Assembly: GCF_019279795.1 (NCBI RefSeq)
Contig: NC_056725.1
Location: 1,753,173,416 to 1,753,237,415 of the forward strand
DNA: 64,000 nt
Origin: Protopterus annectens
Lineage: Eukaryota > Chordata > Ceratodontiformes > Protopteridae
Direction: 5' to 3'
Part shown: positions 47,850 to 62,104 of the stretch, piece after piece
Layout: each line of letters begins with the position of its first letter
Numbering within the stretch: the stretch's first letter is position 1
Position numbers and translations under genes: made by a program
The notes under the pieces: generated by a model
What the model was told of the DNA's origin: nothing
Seen by the model: the letters and a program-made list of their open reading frames with translations, nothing else
Database searches by the model: none

Positions 47850-49075
47850 TTTGTTCCCCACCTTGCCTCAGTGGACATTTGTATGCTACATGGGCTCTCT
47901 GATTACATTTAAAACATCTAACCATTGGTCCTGGTTGTGTACCTGAACAAGTGGCTTCCCCTGTTACTGGTGTACTCTGTTGGGGTGTATTAGGCTGCCT
48001 GCCATGGGTTCCCCTATAATGATGTGCACCGCTGGGTATCCCCTTTTTGTGCAGTGATGCCCTGCTTGCTAAGTTCAGATCCCATTTTCTTCCCAGCTCA
48101 TCTGCAGAGTTACACTCCCAGTTTGCCAACTAGATTCTCATGTCCTTAAGAAAAGTGCTAAGAGCTTGTTCCCTCACCAAAAGGTCTGCCAGCCTTTAAA
48201 AGGTGGTAACCTGACACCCACTCACCCACCTATGAAAATAAATGCTTAACTCAGCAATATATTCACATACACTTTCATCTAGCTTGTGTCTATGCTCCCA
48301 AAACTTTTTTCTGTAAGCTTCAGGTGTTAACTTAAAGCATTCTAGTAAGCATTGTTTAACCTTATCATAGTTTAAGCAATCAGCATCAGACAATTTAGAA
48401 ACAGCAGTTACAGCTTTACCATGGAGTAAGGGGTCAGGAACTGTACCCAGAGCCCTTGGACAACATTATACTGTTTACAAAGCCTTTCAAAAATATGAAT
48501 ACAAATATCAAAATCATCACAGTCTTGCAAACTGTGGAAGAAATTTACTGACCTTTATTGCTTCTGGGATTTGGTTATTCCCTTCCCCATTACCTCCATG
48601 ATCCTGCTGAAGAGTTACCATCTCCCTCTCATATTGGCACTGTTTCTCATTTTCTTCAGCATCCAAATGCTACAGTCTCTCTGCTGATTCTAACTCCATC
48701 TGTTTTGCCTTTTCTTCAACCTTCAAATGCCACAGTCTCTCTAAGACCTCCAAATGTTGCAGTCTCTACACTGATTCTACTTCCAAATGTTTGGACTCCA
48801 GTTCAAGTCTCTTTAACTCCAGATGGATTTTTAAGGCCTCTGTGGAACAGGTGAACTGTCCTGTTTTTGAACAATGCACATCTCCATCTCCATGACTGGT
48901 TGCCTTCTGGGTTGCTGGCCCATGTTGTAGCTGTGACCAAGGCTGAAAGTATTTCCTCTTTAGTCAGGTTGGCATGTACCAGTCTTTTGGCTTTGCACAC
49001 CTTGGTCAACTGGTTATTTGTCAGCTAGCTATAATCTTCTGCTGACTTCCTTGCCTGCTTTCTCTCGCTAAAGTA
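47850..49075 (-). pseudogene. Gmr1-like gag with intact zinc knuckle (minus element)
   Basis: Minus-strand frames: KVCKAKRLVHANLTKEEI (from 49009), a broken coiled coil, YDKVKQCLLECFKLTPEAYR and EYIAELSIYFHRWVSGCQVTTF (48393-48196; SCAN-like capsid), then frame 48129-47635 with CFKCNQRAHVAYKC, a complete CX2CX4HX4C knuckle near 47915-47870. The start codon of the plus copy (ATGTCAAAGG) reads AAGTCAGCAG here (about 49065), so the normal start is lost. Confidence 0.83.
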
Positions 49076-49839
49076 AACTAACAAAAATAAATAAAACCAT
49101 TGTGAAAATTAAACTCTGTAGATTTACCTTTTCGCTGCTGAGAGTACACACACCTTCAGTGAAAACTACCCACCGTCTACTGAAGTTCAATTAATATCCC
49201 ACCAAGCTGCCTCCAATATGTGATGAGTCCCTACCCCAGGTCAGTCAATCAAGGAGACTCAATCCTCACCACTGACTCCGGTGAAGGATGGTCACTAAGA
49301 GCAAAGATGGACTCACACAGTATTTTCAGATGCAGCTCCCTGCACCAAGCACAATTTCCCTTAAAAACACACACAGGGAGCACACTCCAGACCTGGGGCT
49401 GGACTTTCCTTCTCTCTCCAGACCCATACAAAACTCCACACTAACCACTTTGGAGCTCTGTATCCCTGTTCCCAGTAGCTGACACACACATTTGGGTATT
49501 TGAGTTTCACACACACACATGTATACACCTGGGAAAAGATGGCACAGATTTACTAGCTGTTCCCCTTTCTGCCTAGACTCTGAGGTAATCACACTGCCAC
49601 CAGTCAGCTACCCTAAGGTTCTTACAAAGGGTACCCACTTATGCTGTGTAAAATTAATAGTAATACAAATGGTAAATTGTGACCAAAACAGCAAGGCTTT
49701 CAGGAGAGGCCAGTGTCAATAAAACAAGCATAAGTACTCTCAAGATGTTAAAGGTATTCTCTAAAGGGCCAGCCACAATGAAAGGTATTAAAATATTTAA
49801 TGATAAATAATGAAACAGAAAACAGGAAAATACTGAATG

Positions 49840-52800
49840 GCTTTTGCATGTATGCTAATTGCTGTACTGTTGTGAGACATTTGCATTGACAGGTGTTACA
49901 AGGACTGCATGATTGTCTGTATATATGATAGTTGACCCTGTTACTCTGTGCTGCCTCCCTAAAAACATGCATATTTTTCAAATGGTAGCTATTTGTATGG
50001 GTTTAACCCATATCTAACTTTTAGTTGGCCTTTTGAGTTGAACCTAAATGAGACGATAGAGGAATGGAATCTGTAAATACCATCTATATTGCTGCTTGGT
50101 GTTGCTTTTTGTATTAGATATATTTCTCAAATTATGGTTATACTTAACTGCCTTATTCTCATCAGGGCTCCATTGTTTCAGAACACCCTCCCATCTTGCA
50201 AACCACACAAATATTATCCTGCCTAACGTTGTTAATGCATTCAGCAAGACCATTTCTCTCAGCAACCGGGTTTGCTACTAACTCTGCAGGGCGACCCTCC
50301 CCCAACTTTGTATGTCCAGCTCCTTAATTATTTTTTTTCTCTCTGTGTAATTTATTTGTCCTCTGTCCCCCAGGAAGCACATCTCAAAGAAACCACCATA
50401 CTCTCTTTCTTATCTGCCTTATGCTCCTGCCCATTTCACTCTCTGTCCCAGTTCTTGTACCTTTACAGTACCGTACCTGATAGTAGCGTTCTTCCCCTTT
50501 AGCTGCTGCTCTGTCACACTGTGCCATTATTGGATATAGTTAACCCCTGCTATCTATTTCTGTGTTCATTCCCCTGCTGTTCTAGTACTTTTCCCCTTTA
50601 CATAGCCAAACACCTCTTCCTTCCAGTTAAATTTAGCTTCTGTCTGATTTACTCTCCAGACCATAATATTGCACCTTTCCTGCCCACACTATATATGCCT
50701 CAGACTCTGTCAGCTGCTACAGGCTGATCTTCTTACCTTCAGGCAATGTTACACTGGGGATAGTTTTTATTGCTGTCCATTGTTACAGGCTTTCCAAAAC
50801 TGGCTCATCCCACTCCATTCATGCTACACTGCACTGCAGGCTCACGCCACTTCCCTACCCTGCCCCCAAATTCCACCCAGCCCCACTACCTCTAGATGTA
50901 TAACCACAACACCACTCCCACACTAGACATAGCCAATCAAGCTCCACGCCACCCTCCACCCTTCTAACTACTTCCCTCCAACAGTCTAGTTTGATTCCAT
51001 CCCACCTCAACTGCTCAACATTCACTCACCAATCCACCTAACACTTCCCTCCTTCTATAGCACACCACTTCTCCACACTACACTATGAGTACTGTGCACA
51101 CCTTACATGCACAGTCACTACTGCTAATACTTTTCCCATTCTCCCTCTACCCTCTGCTCCACCTTACTTGCATCCCTGACTTCTCTTATTCCCTCCTTAC
51201 CACATAATCTCCACTCTCCACAAAAAAGTAACCCTCTACTCAGCCCACATTTCTCCACATTTATACCACACCAATGATTTCCTCCTCTTTAGCAGAAAAC
51301 TACTTGTCATCTCAAATCTAGTCCTCATCCCTCTTAAGCCATGTCCCTACTCCCCCAAAAAATTCTTACTCTATAGAACCTAAAGGAATACTATCCCTGC
51401 TTGTTCACCTTATCTCCATCCTCCTTTCTGGAGAAATCCATCCTAACCCTGGTCCCCTGTCAACCACAATACATACCCTATTTCCACACCTTCCCCCTCT
51501 TTACACAAGTTTCTACTTTTCACTACTATTAATGTCCAATGCCTTTGCAAGAAAATACCTAATTTCCATGCTTGGCTATCCCATAATCGTCCTCATATTC
51601 TATCAATCTCTGAAACATGGCTTAAACCACACCTAAAAGATTCCAAAATCATCCCAGCTAATTATATGAACATAAGAAATGACAGAAATCAAAAGAAAGG
51701 AGGTGGAGTAGCCCTATTTTTTCTTCCTCTGTAACAGTACCACCTTACACCAACCCCATACCTCAATTCACTCCAGCCAAAATAACTGTAGCCCTTCTAA
51801 AAATCAGCAATCACAAAAACATAATCATAGCTTCCCTATACATCCCACCTGGAAACAACATCTCCATTCTTGAAGACATTCTCTCCTGATTTTCATCTAA
51901 TATAAGTAATGAAACTTATCATAGGAGACATTAACATCAACTAGCCTTCTATTCACTCTACCACTACCTCTGAGAATATAAACCTATATAATTTTCATCA
52001 ATTAATCAACTCTCCTTCTTCTTCTGACTCTGCACACAATTAATCAACCCTCCTACCAGACCTAATAAAGATAACTCCTCAGGTACTATTCTGTACTGGA
52101 TATTAGTTACCCATCCTAACAATATTTCTGATAGTGGCACCTTGCCAGATTCCCTCAGTGATCATCTTCCCACCTTTGTATGTTGCTCACCTTCCCCCTA
52201 CAGCCATAACATAATTATATCTCAACCAGTACCCTCATTAACTTCAACCCTCTATCTTTCTCAGACACCCTAAAACAAATTAACTGGAACCCTCTGAAAA
52301 CTTTTCCTCTTCACAATGCTGTTACTTACTTTAATACTACATTCACTAACCTACTAAATAGCTTTTCTCCTCCTAGAACTAAAAGAAATCCAAACTGCCC
52401 CCTGGCTTACTAAAGAAATTATAACCCTCATGCAATGCCATACTAAATCATGGAAACTCTACCAAAAATACGAAACTCCTAACTTTCTTATGGAATACAA
52501 ACAACTCCATAATAAAGTTAAAAAACAAATTGCTTTTGTCCGCAAATCTTACTACTCTAAGCTTCAAAATAATCACATATCTAACCCCAAGAAATTTTGG
52601 AGTACCATCTCTGCCCTTCTTACTCCCAGCAGAAAAGACAACCCTTGCCCTGACACAGCTCTCCTGACACTATTATAGCCACCAAATTTGACTCCTTTTT
52701 CATAGACTCAATAGCCATGCTCACCACACACCACATCCTTCACTAACAACTCATTAACTCCTCCTAGATCTCACACCTACAACTCCTCTCCTTTAGACTC

Positions 52801-54884
52801 TAGTACCAACCACCCTCCTCCCTTCACCCTTAACCCCATTCCTGTCAATACTATAATAAACTCCTCCTCTAATTAAAACCATGCTCAAATGCCCCAGACA
52901 ACCTACCCAGTAGCTTCCTCGAGTTAGCTGCAGACGATATAGCTCTCCCCATATGTATTTTAATCAATCGGTCCATCCAAGAATCCTACGTACCCCTCCT
53001 CTGGAAAAAATGCCTTTATCATTCCTTTACACAAAGGGGGCAACAACACTAACATCTCTAACTTTTGCTCCATAGCTATTCTCTCCCCCTTCTCTAAAAT
53101 TCTTGAAAAATGCATTCACCTGCAACTTTTACCTTACCTTTTAGGCAACCACCTACTGTCCCCAACACAACATGGATTCAGACCCGCACACAGCACCACC
53201 ACAGCCCTCCTTTCCTTCCTTGATAACATTAACCATGCTCATGACTCAGGTAATATCATATCTAACCTCCTCCTAGATCTATCCAAGGCCTTTGATACCA
53301 TTTCCCATATCCAACTCCTGTCCAAGCTCTCTCAACTTAACCGTTCCTCCTCTTCCTCCTCCACCATCAATTGGTTTTCCAGTTCTCTCTCAAACAGGCA
53401 ACAGGCCATTAAGTGGAAAAATGGTATCTCTTTCTTCCTCGACAGTCTGACAGGTGTCCCCAAAGGTTCTATCCTGGGTCCTTTACTATTCAACATGTTC
53501 ATTAAAGACTTTCATCAATGTATCTCAAATGCTAAACTTGTGCAATACGCTGATGATTCTACCATCGTCTGCTCCACTGAATCTTTCCCCAGACTCATGC
53601 ATATAACTCAGACCACCTTTCACAGCACTGAGACATGAATGTTAAATAATCACCTAGCTCTCAGTGCATCTAAAACCAAAATTATGATCTTTACCCCATC
53701 CAAAAACATCAAAATAGACAAGAACTCCTTCTTCATTGTAAGCCAGAACTTGACTCCCATTGAAAGAGTCCCCCACACTAAGCTTCTAGGTGTCCTTATT
53801 GATGAACTTCTAAAGTTTGACATTCACCTTCAAACTAACATCAAGAAAACTCACCAGAAGCTTGGAATGCTTTATTGGAATAATCGCCACCTTACCTCTT
53901 CAACTAAGCTTACCCTCTCTACCACTTACCTTCTTCTCTTTTTCATGTATGGGGCCCCTCTCCTTACCAGTCTTCAAGCTACCTTTAAGTCCAAATTGGT
54001 ATCTTGCTATAATAAAATCTCCAAGTTTGCTACCAGCTCCAAATCCTCCTCACACCATTGCATTGCCTTACACTCCTTGAACTGGCTGGAGCTCCCAAAC
54101 TATCTCCTTTACATTCAGCTCTCCACTGCGCATGAGCTTATTCTCAAGCCATCCCAGTGCCCTTCCCTCACCTCTATCCTAACTTTGCATCTCCCTGACT
54201 GATCTCTCAGGTCTAATAATCAGAATCAACTTGAAGTTCATAAACCTTTACATACTTCTGGGCAATTTCTATTGTCTTTTTCTCTAGGATGAAAATTGAC
54301 CTCACTTCCTGCACATATCCAAACTACTCAGAACCAGTCCACTTTTAAGACCTTGTTCCTCTCACACCTCTTTTCTACTTGGGAATGCTTCTGCTCTCAC
54401 CTCGCCTAACCCTCTCCCATCTACCCCAACTTCCGTCAACCTCTCTCTCTCAAAATTCTAACTGTCACCAGCCATGTTCTTTTCCTTCATCTCTCTCTTT
54501 CAGCTACTAGCTCCCTTGCTCACCTTGATAACATAGTCTCTGGCATGCCACATAACTCAGAATGCCCATTATTTCATGTTGGTGCTGAATCTATCGCATG
54601 CCATACTATACAAAGCCTTTTGCTACTTCTACCACTGCACCGATATGTCTTCATCAATTATTGAAGCTGTGTATAATTTGTATTGCGCAATACTTTGTAT
54701 TAACTCCTGCTGATTTTTTTTTAAATATTGTAATAATTTTGGATTAATTATGTTGTAATTCCTGTTGATTTTTATTTGAATGCATGTACACGGATCTTTT
54801 CTTCCAGGCCTCCATTGAAAAAGGACTCTTCTCAGCCCAATGGACTTTCCTGGTTAACAAACTGCAATAAATAAATAAACATAG
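49840..54884 (+). mobile_element. CR1/L2-like LINE, about 5 kb
   Basis: This is the extent of the insertion judged against the other LTR. 49840-51500 is C/T-rich 5' sequence in which I see no ORF1 domain. Endonuclease motifs follow: SISETWLKPHLKDSK near 51597, RNDRNQKKGGGVALFF near 51680-51720, and IIGDININ near 51915-51940. The linker frame 52430-52678 (KSWKLYQKY, FVRKSYYSKLQNN, FWSTISALL) leads into RT. Many stops occur in the 5' half. The 3' tail has GGCCTCCATTGAAAAAGGA and ends AATAAATAAATAAAC. Confidence 0.82.
53000..54202 (+). pseudogene. RT and C-terminal domain of the CR1/L2-like LINE
   Basis: From about 53165 one long frame reads GFRPAHSTTTALLSFLDNI, LLLDLSKAFDTISH (first catalytic Asp), GVPKGSILGPLLFNMFIKDF, and VQYADDSTIV at about 53540-53570, so YADD is intact. 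A TGA at 53636-53638 stands where the family has Trp. The same frame then continues for 187 codons (53639-54202: MLNNHLALSASKTKIMIFTP, HTKLLGVLIDELLKFD, the connection and thumb region). Upstream of 53165 the frame is broken. RT copies RNA at a nicked target. Confidence 0.85.
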
Positions 54885-55021
54885 ATGCAGAAAACAATAA
54901 TATACTAAACTATTCTCTCTAAATGGCCCTGACTAACTAAAGAATTACTGTTCCCTGACTATGTACTAATGCAAGGCAAACTGATGTGTGCTGAGTGTCT
55001 TACCACAGCAAAAGCCAGATG

Positions 55022-55328
55022 CATACCTCTCAACTACCCACATTTTCACAAAATGTCCAGATTTTTGCCTCATATTTTTGATCTGTTCCTCATACAACTT
55101 GTGGTTTTCTGGCAAAGCATTGAGGATTGAAGTCACTATACAATGCCAGAAATCCATGTTTCAGATTTCATATCCATCAGAAAATGCACACTAACAAAAC
55201 ACCTTTTATTTTGCAGCTTTCAAAGCTTACAAGAATGATTTTTTTTAAATTTGTCCCTTTTTGTGCACTTATTCCCTCATTATTTTTGGCTTTGTCCAGA
55301 TTTCTTTCCTGAAAGGTTGAGAGGTATG
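55022..55328. mobile_element. 307-bp hAT-type MITE with 8-bp target duplication
   Basis: Ends CATACCTCTCAAC and GTTGAGAGGTATG are perfect inverted repeats. The 8-bp direct repeat GCCAGATG flanks it (55014-55021 and 55329-55336). The empty site is visible in the other LTR at about 44689 (AAAAGCCAGATGATGTC). A relative lies at 61432-61674. Confidence 0.9.
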
Positions 55329-55846
55329 GCCAGATGATATCTCACTTTGTCTGTGTGGATGTGTGAGATATATATCCTGTCAGAAATCTTTCCTGTCAGG
55401 ATCCAAAGTGCTGCTGTGAGAGTTCCAAAGAAACCAGATGCTGGTTAGAGGATGACATCACCTCTGGTCACCTGATTCTGGTACAGTACACACATATACA
55501 CAGCTTTGCTAAGATCTGTGACAGCATCTGAAAACTATAACACAATTTCAGACTTTCCACCCTTCCAGGTTTCTCTGATAAACATACACATTTGATCAGT
55601 TGCAACAATACAAACTAATATACATGCATACATTCTTTCTGACCAGCAGGACCTATTGTTGATGCATTTTTAACACAAGTAACTTTACAAATATATTCTT
55701 AACTCAAACACCTGTGCAAATCAGTGTGATGGTCAAATAACATAAAATTATTTACAAAACGTCAGCTACCTATCCTGGCATATGTACACATATAGTGCCC
55801 TACTCTCCCTGCCACAGATGTCACTACCTCATAACTTCAGAGTAGT

Positions 55847-56603
55847 CACTAATAATTATATGTCATTGGTGAATATCAAGTGTTGTATTGTTTTATGACT
55901 TTCAGCATTTGCCATAGATCTGAGGTCTATGTATTTTCACAGATAGATGCTAAATGCTACCAGCTGCCATCAATGGTTGGTTTGGGGCCTGAGAACTAGG
56001 AATCAGATGACAAGCAATGATGTCACTCTGCAAGTTATCCCAGCAGTAATATCTGAGATATTAATTTAAGAAGTCTCTGTGAGAGACACAGCATTCTGTT
56101 TACTGTCTTGGACATGACAAGATCCATTCACCACACATCTGCCTTGCTGTGTAGTAAGTAAGTTCTTATATTATAATAATTCTGTTAGATATAGTCAGGA
56201 ATATAGCAAAGCTTTATTTGAGACTGTCTTGCAATGTTGTTTTAAATATTTCCTGTGATTTTGAACTCTGAGCTCACTGTAAGTCTATATTTATTAATGT
56301 CTTGTTATTTTATTATTTATTATTAAATATATTTAAATCTTTGACTGTGGCTGATCTATGTAGAGATATTTATGTTCTGAGGGTACTTGCATGTTTATTT
56401 GGTGACACTGTGTGGGCCACTCCTAATAGCCTTGCTCTTGGTTAAACTATCATTTGTATTAATAGTGAGATTACACAGTAAGACTGGACACCCTTTGTTA
56501 GGGGCTTTAAAGTAGCTGATAAGGAGCTGGCTGGTGGCAGTGATAACTACCTTATACTCTGGGAAGAGGGGGAAATAGCTAGTAAACTTGTGCTAGCCTT
56601 TCC

Positions 56604-56675
<72 letters not shown>

Positions 56676-57074
56676 GTGCGTGTGTGCGTGTGTGCGTGTG
56701 TGCGTGTGTGTGTGTGTGTGTGTGTAAAATACATTTCCAAGAGTATGTGTGTCAGCTACTTTGGCAGGAACATGTAGCAATGGCTGGATAGAGAGAGTGT
56801 TGGAGGACTTGGCTTGGAACCCTGGCTAAAGGCTCAACTCTATAGCTGTGCCATTGGGGAGTCTTAATGAGTATCTGGAGAAAGAGGGAGAAACCAGCCC
56901 CAGACTGACTGTGGTCTCTGTGTGGTCTTAAGGGAAATTGCACTTGATGCAGAGAGCTGCATCTGGAAATACTGTGTGTGTGTAACTTGTCATCCTCTCA
57001 GTGTACGTCCCCCACTGATGCCAGTGTTGAGGATTGAGTCTCTTTGATTACTGGTCCAGTGGTGTGGCATCACA
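55847..57074 (+). mobile_element. Solo LTR of the Gmr1-like family (+)
   Basis: Aligns with the 3' LTR at 33351-34960 from AATAATTATATGTCATTGG (55851) to the GTGGCATCACA end (57064-57074). No internal region is on either side, so it is a solo LTR. It abuts the end of the minus element's LTR. It contains a (GT)n tract. CACT borders both ends (55847-55850, 57075-57078), and CAGAGTAGT occurs just outside both ends (55838-55846, 57084-57092). Confidence 0.82.
56606..56724. repeat. (GT)n microsatellite in solo LTR
   Basis: About 120 bp of GT with regular GTGCGTGT interruptions from 56670 to 56710. It arises from the same short GT seed present in the other LTRs of the family. Confidence 0.97.
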
Positions 57075-57079
57075 CACTG

Positions 57080-59106
<2,027 letters not shown>

Positions 59107-59149
59107 GTGTGTGTGTGTAGAAAAGAGATTGTTTTCTGAATTCATGAAA

Positions 59150-61431
59150 AATAATTAGACACTGTAGTTTTAATTTTACCCAAAATACACAAATCTTTGA
59201 CCTCCACTATTTGGTCTTTTAAGTGCCTCAGGCCAAGGGTCCCTATATGAAACTTTCTTTTTTGATTCATTTATTCTCTGATTACTTTCTAAATACATTT
59301 CATGGTCATGGGGAGCCATCAACCGCCCTGGTAAATGCATGCATGCACATGCTCAGACACACACGCGTGCACACACACACAATGGCAATTTGGGGGGTTG
59401 ATGGTTCACCAAAGTCTCACTTTTGGGATGAGGGAGTGAAATATTTAGAGAAAACTCACTGAGAGAAGCTGAGTATTTCATACTCCAAACTGAAAGCACC
59501 TGATCCTAAAACAAACTGAGAACCAAGTTTTGTGAAGTAACGGTGTTATTCCTTGCACTACTGACCCACCCTGAACTTCTGTCTTTTTTTCATAACTACA
59601 TCTCAAGCTATTATTTTCTTTGGTTAGAGCAGGCTTACATAATAAATGATCAGAAGTTGGAACTAATGAATATGGTGCCTTTTAACACAATGGTATGTGT
59701 GCAAATTAGATTTTATATCTCTATACACAATCCTACAAATTATGTAGATATTGAAACACTTTTTTAATGGTTGTATGAATCTGGCAGATAACACCTCAGT
59801 ATTTTTATAACTTTATTTAAAAACTAGCTCAATGTGCCCTAACAAAAGACATATTTCAGTAAGACTGAACATGGTTTTATGTTTAAAATGAATAAATACG
59901 TGGACTAATTTTTGCCCCCATATATGTGGACCTTTCTGTAGCATGTTTTAAGAATTAGTATGTTTGATTAAAAGAACAATATTTTTCTCCACAATATCGT
60001 TGTGAATGACTGCTTGAGGTCTTTGACTGTTGAAAACGTTTGTTACTCTCATGTAAGTTTCTCAGTTCCTAAAGATTTAATATGAATTTCACTTTGAAAT
60101 GTGATACCTTTACTATTAGCTTCCTAGATGTTACTGTTATCAAGGCAAGAGATAGAAACTGATTAAGATCTCTTTATAGGAAACCATTTCCAAATCTGGC
60201 GTATTACCAAATACCAAAGTCTGAGTTTCTTAGATCAAAAAAGTTTTTCTTGAAGCCTATAGAGTGCCCACATTTTTTTGACTGCCTATATAAGTTTGCA
60301 AGCAGGAGGTAGGATTTCAAGGTGTGCATAAATCCAGAATGAAATATAGGAGGTGCCTATCAGATTTATTTTACCAGAAAAAGAAAAAAGGATAATATGG
60401 GTGATGATTCACCAAGGCTTAGCACAATTGTTAACACAGTTGCTCAAAGCCTTGGAAGTTATAAACAGGCACATTGTGTTAAAAGAGAAATGTCTGCACT
60501 AGATTCTACCTACTAGTAGAGTAATATGCAGCCTAATCTGATGAGGTGTTTCCTCTGTGGAAAGTATGACAACATTATCCATATTTGTAAGTTTAATGAA
60601 TGTTCCTCTATCAGTTTCAATAGCATTTTTCAAATCTACGGGAGTAACTTTTACTTCCTGAGCATCAAACTTACTGGCTGATCCTTCTAAAAACCAAAGA
60701 ATGAACCACGAACTGTAGCCATTCTCATTTGCAACTTCAAAGTAATCAAGTGCTTATAACCTGTTTAGAAATCAATGCTTCTTTATTGAAACATCTCACT
60801 GAATTATGATGCTTATGTCAGATTGAAGATGGTGTCTCTAAGTCCTTGGTCTAAACTGGGTCCCACTGGGACTTCTTCTGTGCATGTTGCCATGGTTCTT
60901 TAAATCAGTTTGTCTTATTCCTCATGTGCTGGGTTTGTCCCAGTAGAAGCAGTGGTATGGCTAGCTTTACTGGGATTTCATGGAAAGCTGCAATTAGTTG
61001 CTGTGCCCTCAGGCTTGAGAAACTGACCTACTTCTCAAGCAGGTAGATAGATGGTACCAATCCTTGTACTGAAGTGCAAATGTTTTCCAGCCTTAAGGGA
61101 TAAGATGCCTCCCACCCTTAAGGAAAAACATTAATTCACAGGAAAAGTGGTAGTAATTCTTGAACAATGGAGGTACTGTCTGAGCTCCATCAAACAAAGA
61201 AAAACAAACAGCATTAAAGATGGTTTAAAGCAGGCTCAGCCAGTAACTCTTATATTCAGGAAGTAGCAGTTTTCCCTTTGGATTAATGTTTTTTGTTAAG
61301 GGTGAGAGGCATCTAATCCCCTAAGGCTGGACAACTTTTGCACCTCACTCTGACTATTCATGTATTGTCTTCAATAATTCCATCTTGAAGTGGATTTTAC
61401 AAATGTGCCCAGGAATGCATGAGCATACCTC
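59150..61431. other. Unassigned stretch with a possible SINE relic
   Basis: At 59300-59470 the pieces GGTCATGGGGAGCCATCAAC, TTTTGGGATGAGGGAGTGAA and TAGAGAAAACTCACTGAGAG look like a decayed reverse-strand copy of the SINE body at 43014. The rest is unassigned. Confidence 0.3.
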
Positions 61432-61674
61432 AACTGTACAGATTGTCTCACAATGTTCAGATCTTTGCCTCATATTTGGGTCTGTTCCTCATAAAATTTT
61501 GGTTCTCTGGCAAATCAACTCTTCAGAAAATTCATGCTAATGTAAAATCTGTTATTCTATCAACTTTCTATGTTTGTAAAAGCACTATTTAAAAATTGTC
61601 CCTATTTTTGGGCCTTTGTCCCCCGCTATATATGGCTTTGTCCAGATTTCTTGGTCTTAGAGGTTGAGATGTGT
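61432..61674. mobile_element. hAT-type MITE, decayed second copy
   Basis: Starts CATACCTCAACTGTACAG and ends AGGTTGAGATGTGTG. Inner sequence (TTTGCCTCATATTT, TGTTCCTCATAA, GGCTTTGTCCAGATTTCTT) matches the MITE at 55022. Target duplications are no longer clear. Confidence 0.75.
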
Positions 61675-62040
61675 GTGCATAAGTCAACTGTTTTGAGTTG
61701 CAGAATTACATTTTCATTGTGTTTTTACTGGCCATTTAACATCAGACTTGGCATGCATTTCCTGCTTCGACCATTTGGTGGCAGCATAGTATAACTTCTT
61801 TTTGATACCATTTGTGTAGTGAGCATTATGTTGTCATACTGTTACACTCTTGTAGGAAATGTCCAAAAATATTTTAATCAAGGTAAATTACACTGAAAGC
61901 TGATCATTAAATATCAGTTGCAATTTCATGTATTTGGTTCACAAGAATAAAGCATATTCAGATCACGGCAATCTCCTTAATATTTTTTTCACGACATAGC
62001 TGCTTCAGTTTTAAAGATCACTTGCTGGATTTTGCACAAA

Positions 62041-62041
62041 T

Positions 62042-62101
<60 letters not shown>
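62041..62101. repeat. (CA)n microsatellite
   Basis: About 60 bp of pure CA, in opposite orientation to the GT tracts elsewhere in the window. Confidence 0.97.

Positions 62102-62104
<3 letters not shown>

Larger units (their letters stand above)
49219..55839 (-). mobile_element. 5' LTR of minus Gmr1-like element, split by two insertions
   Basis: LTR pieces are 49219-49838, 54885-55021 and 55337-55839. They align with 43883-45506: GACAGAAATGTTTTCCGACA-like blocks, GAGGATGACATCAC near 55448 and 44814. The LTR end on the minus strand is ACTCATCACA (49219), followed by TATTGGAGGCAGC where the primer site should lie. Insertions are a CR1/L2-like LINE and a hAT-type MITE. Confidence 0.82.
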
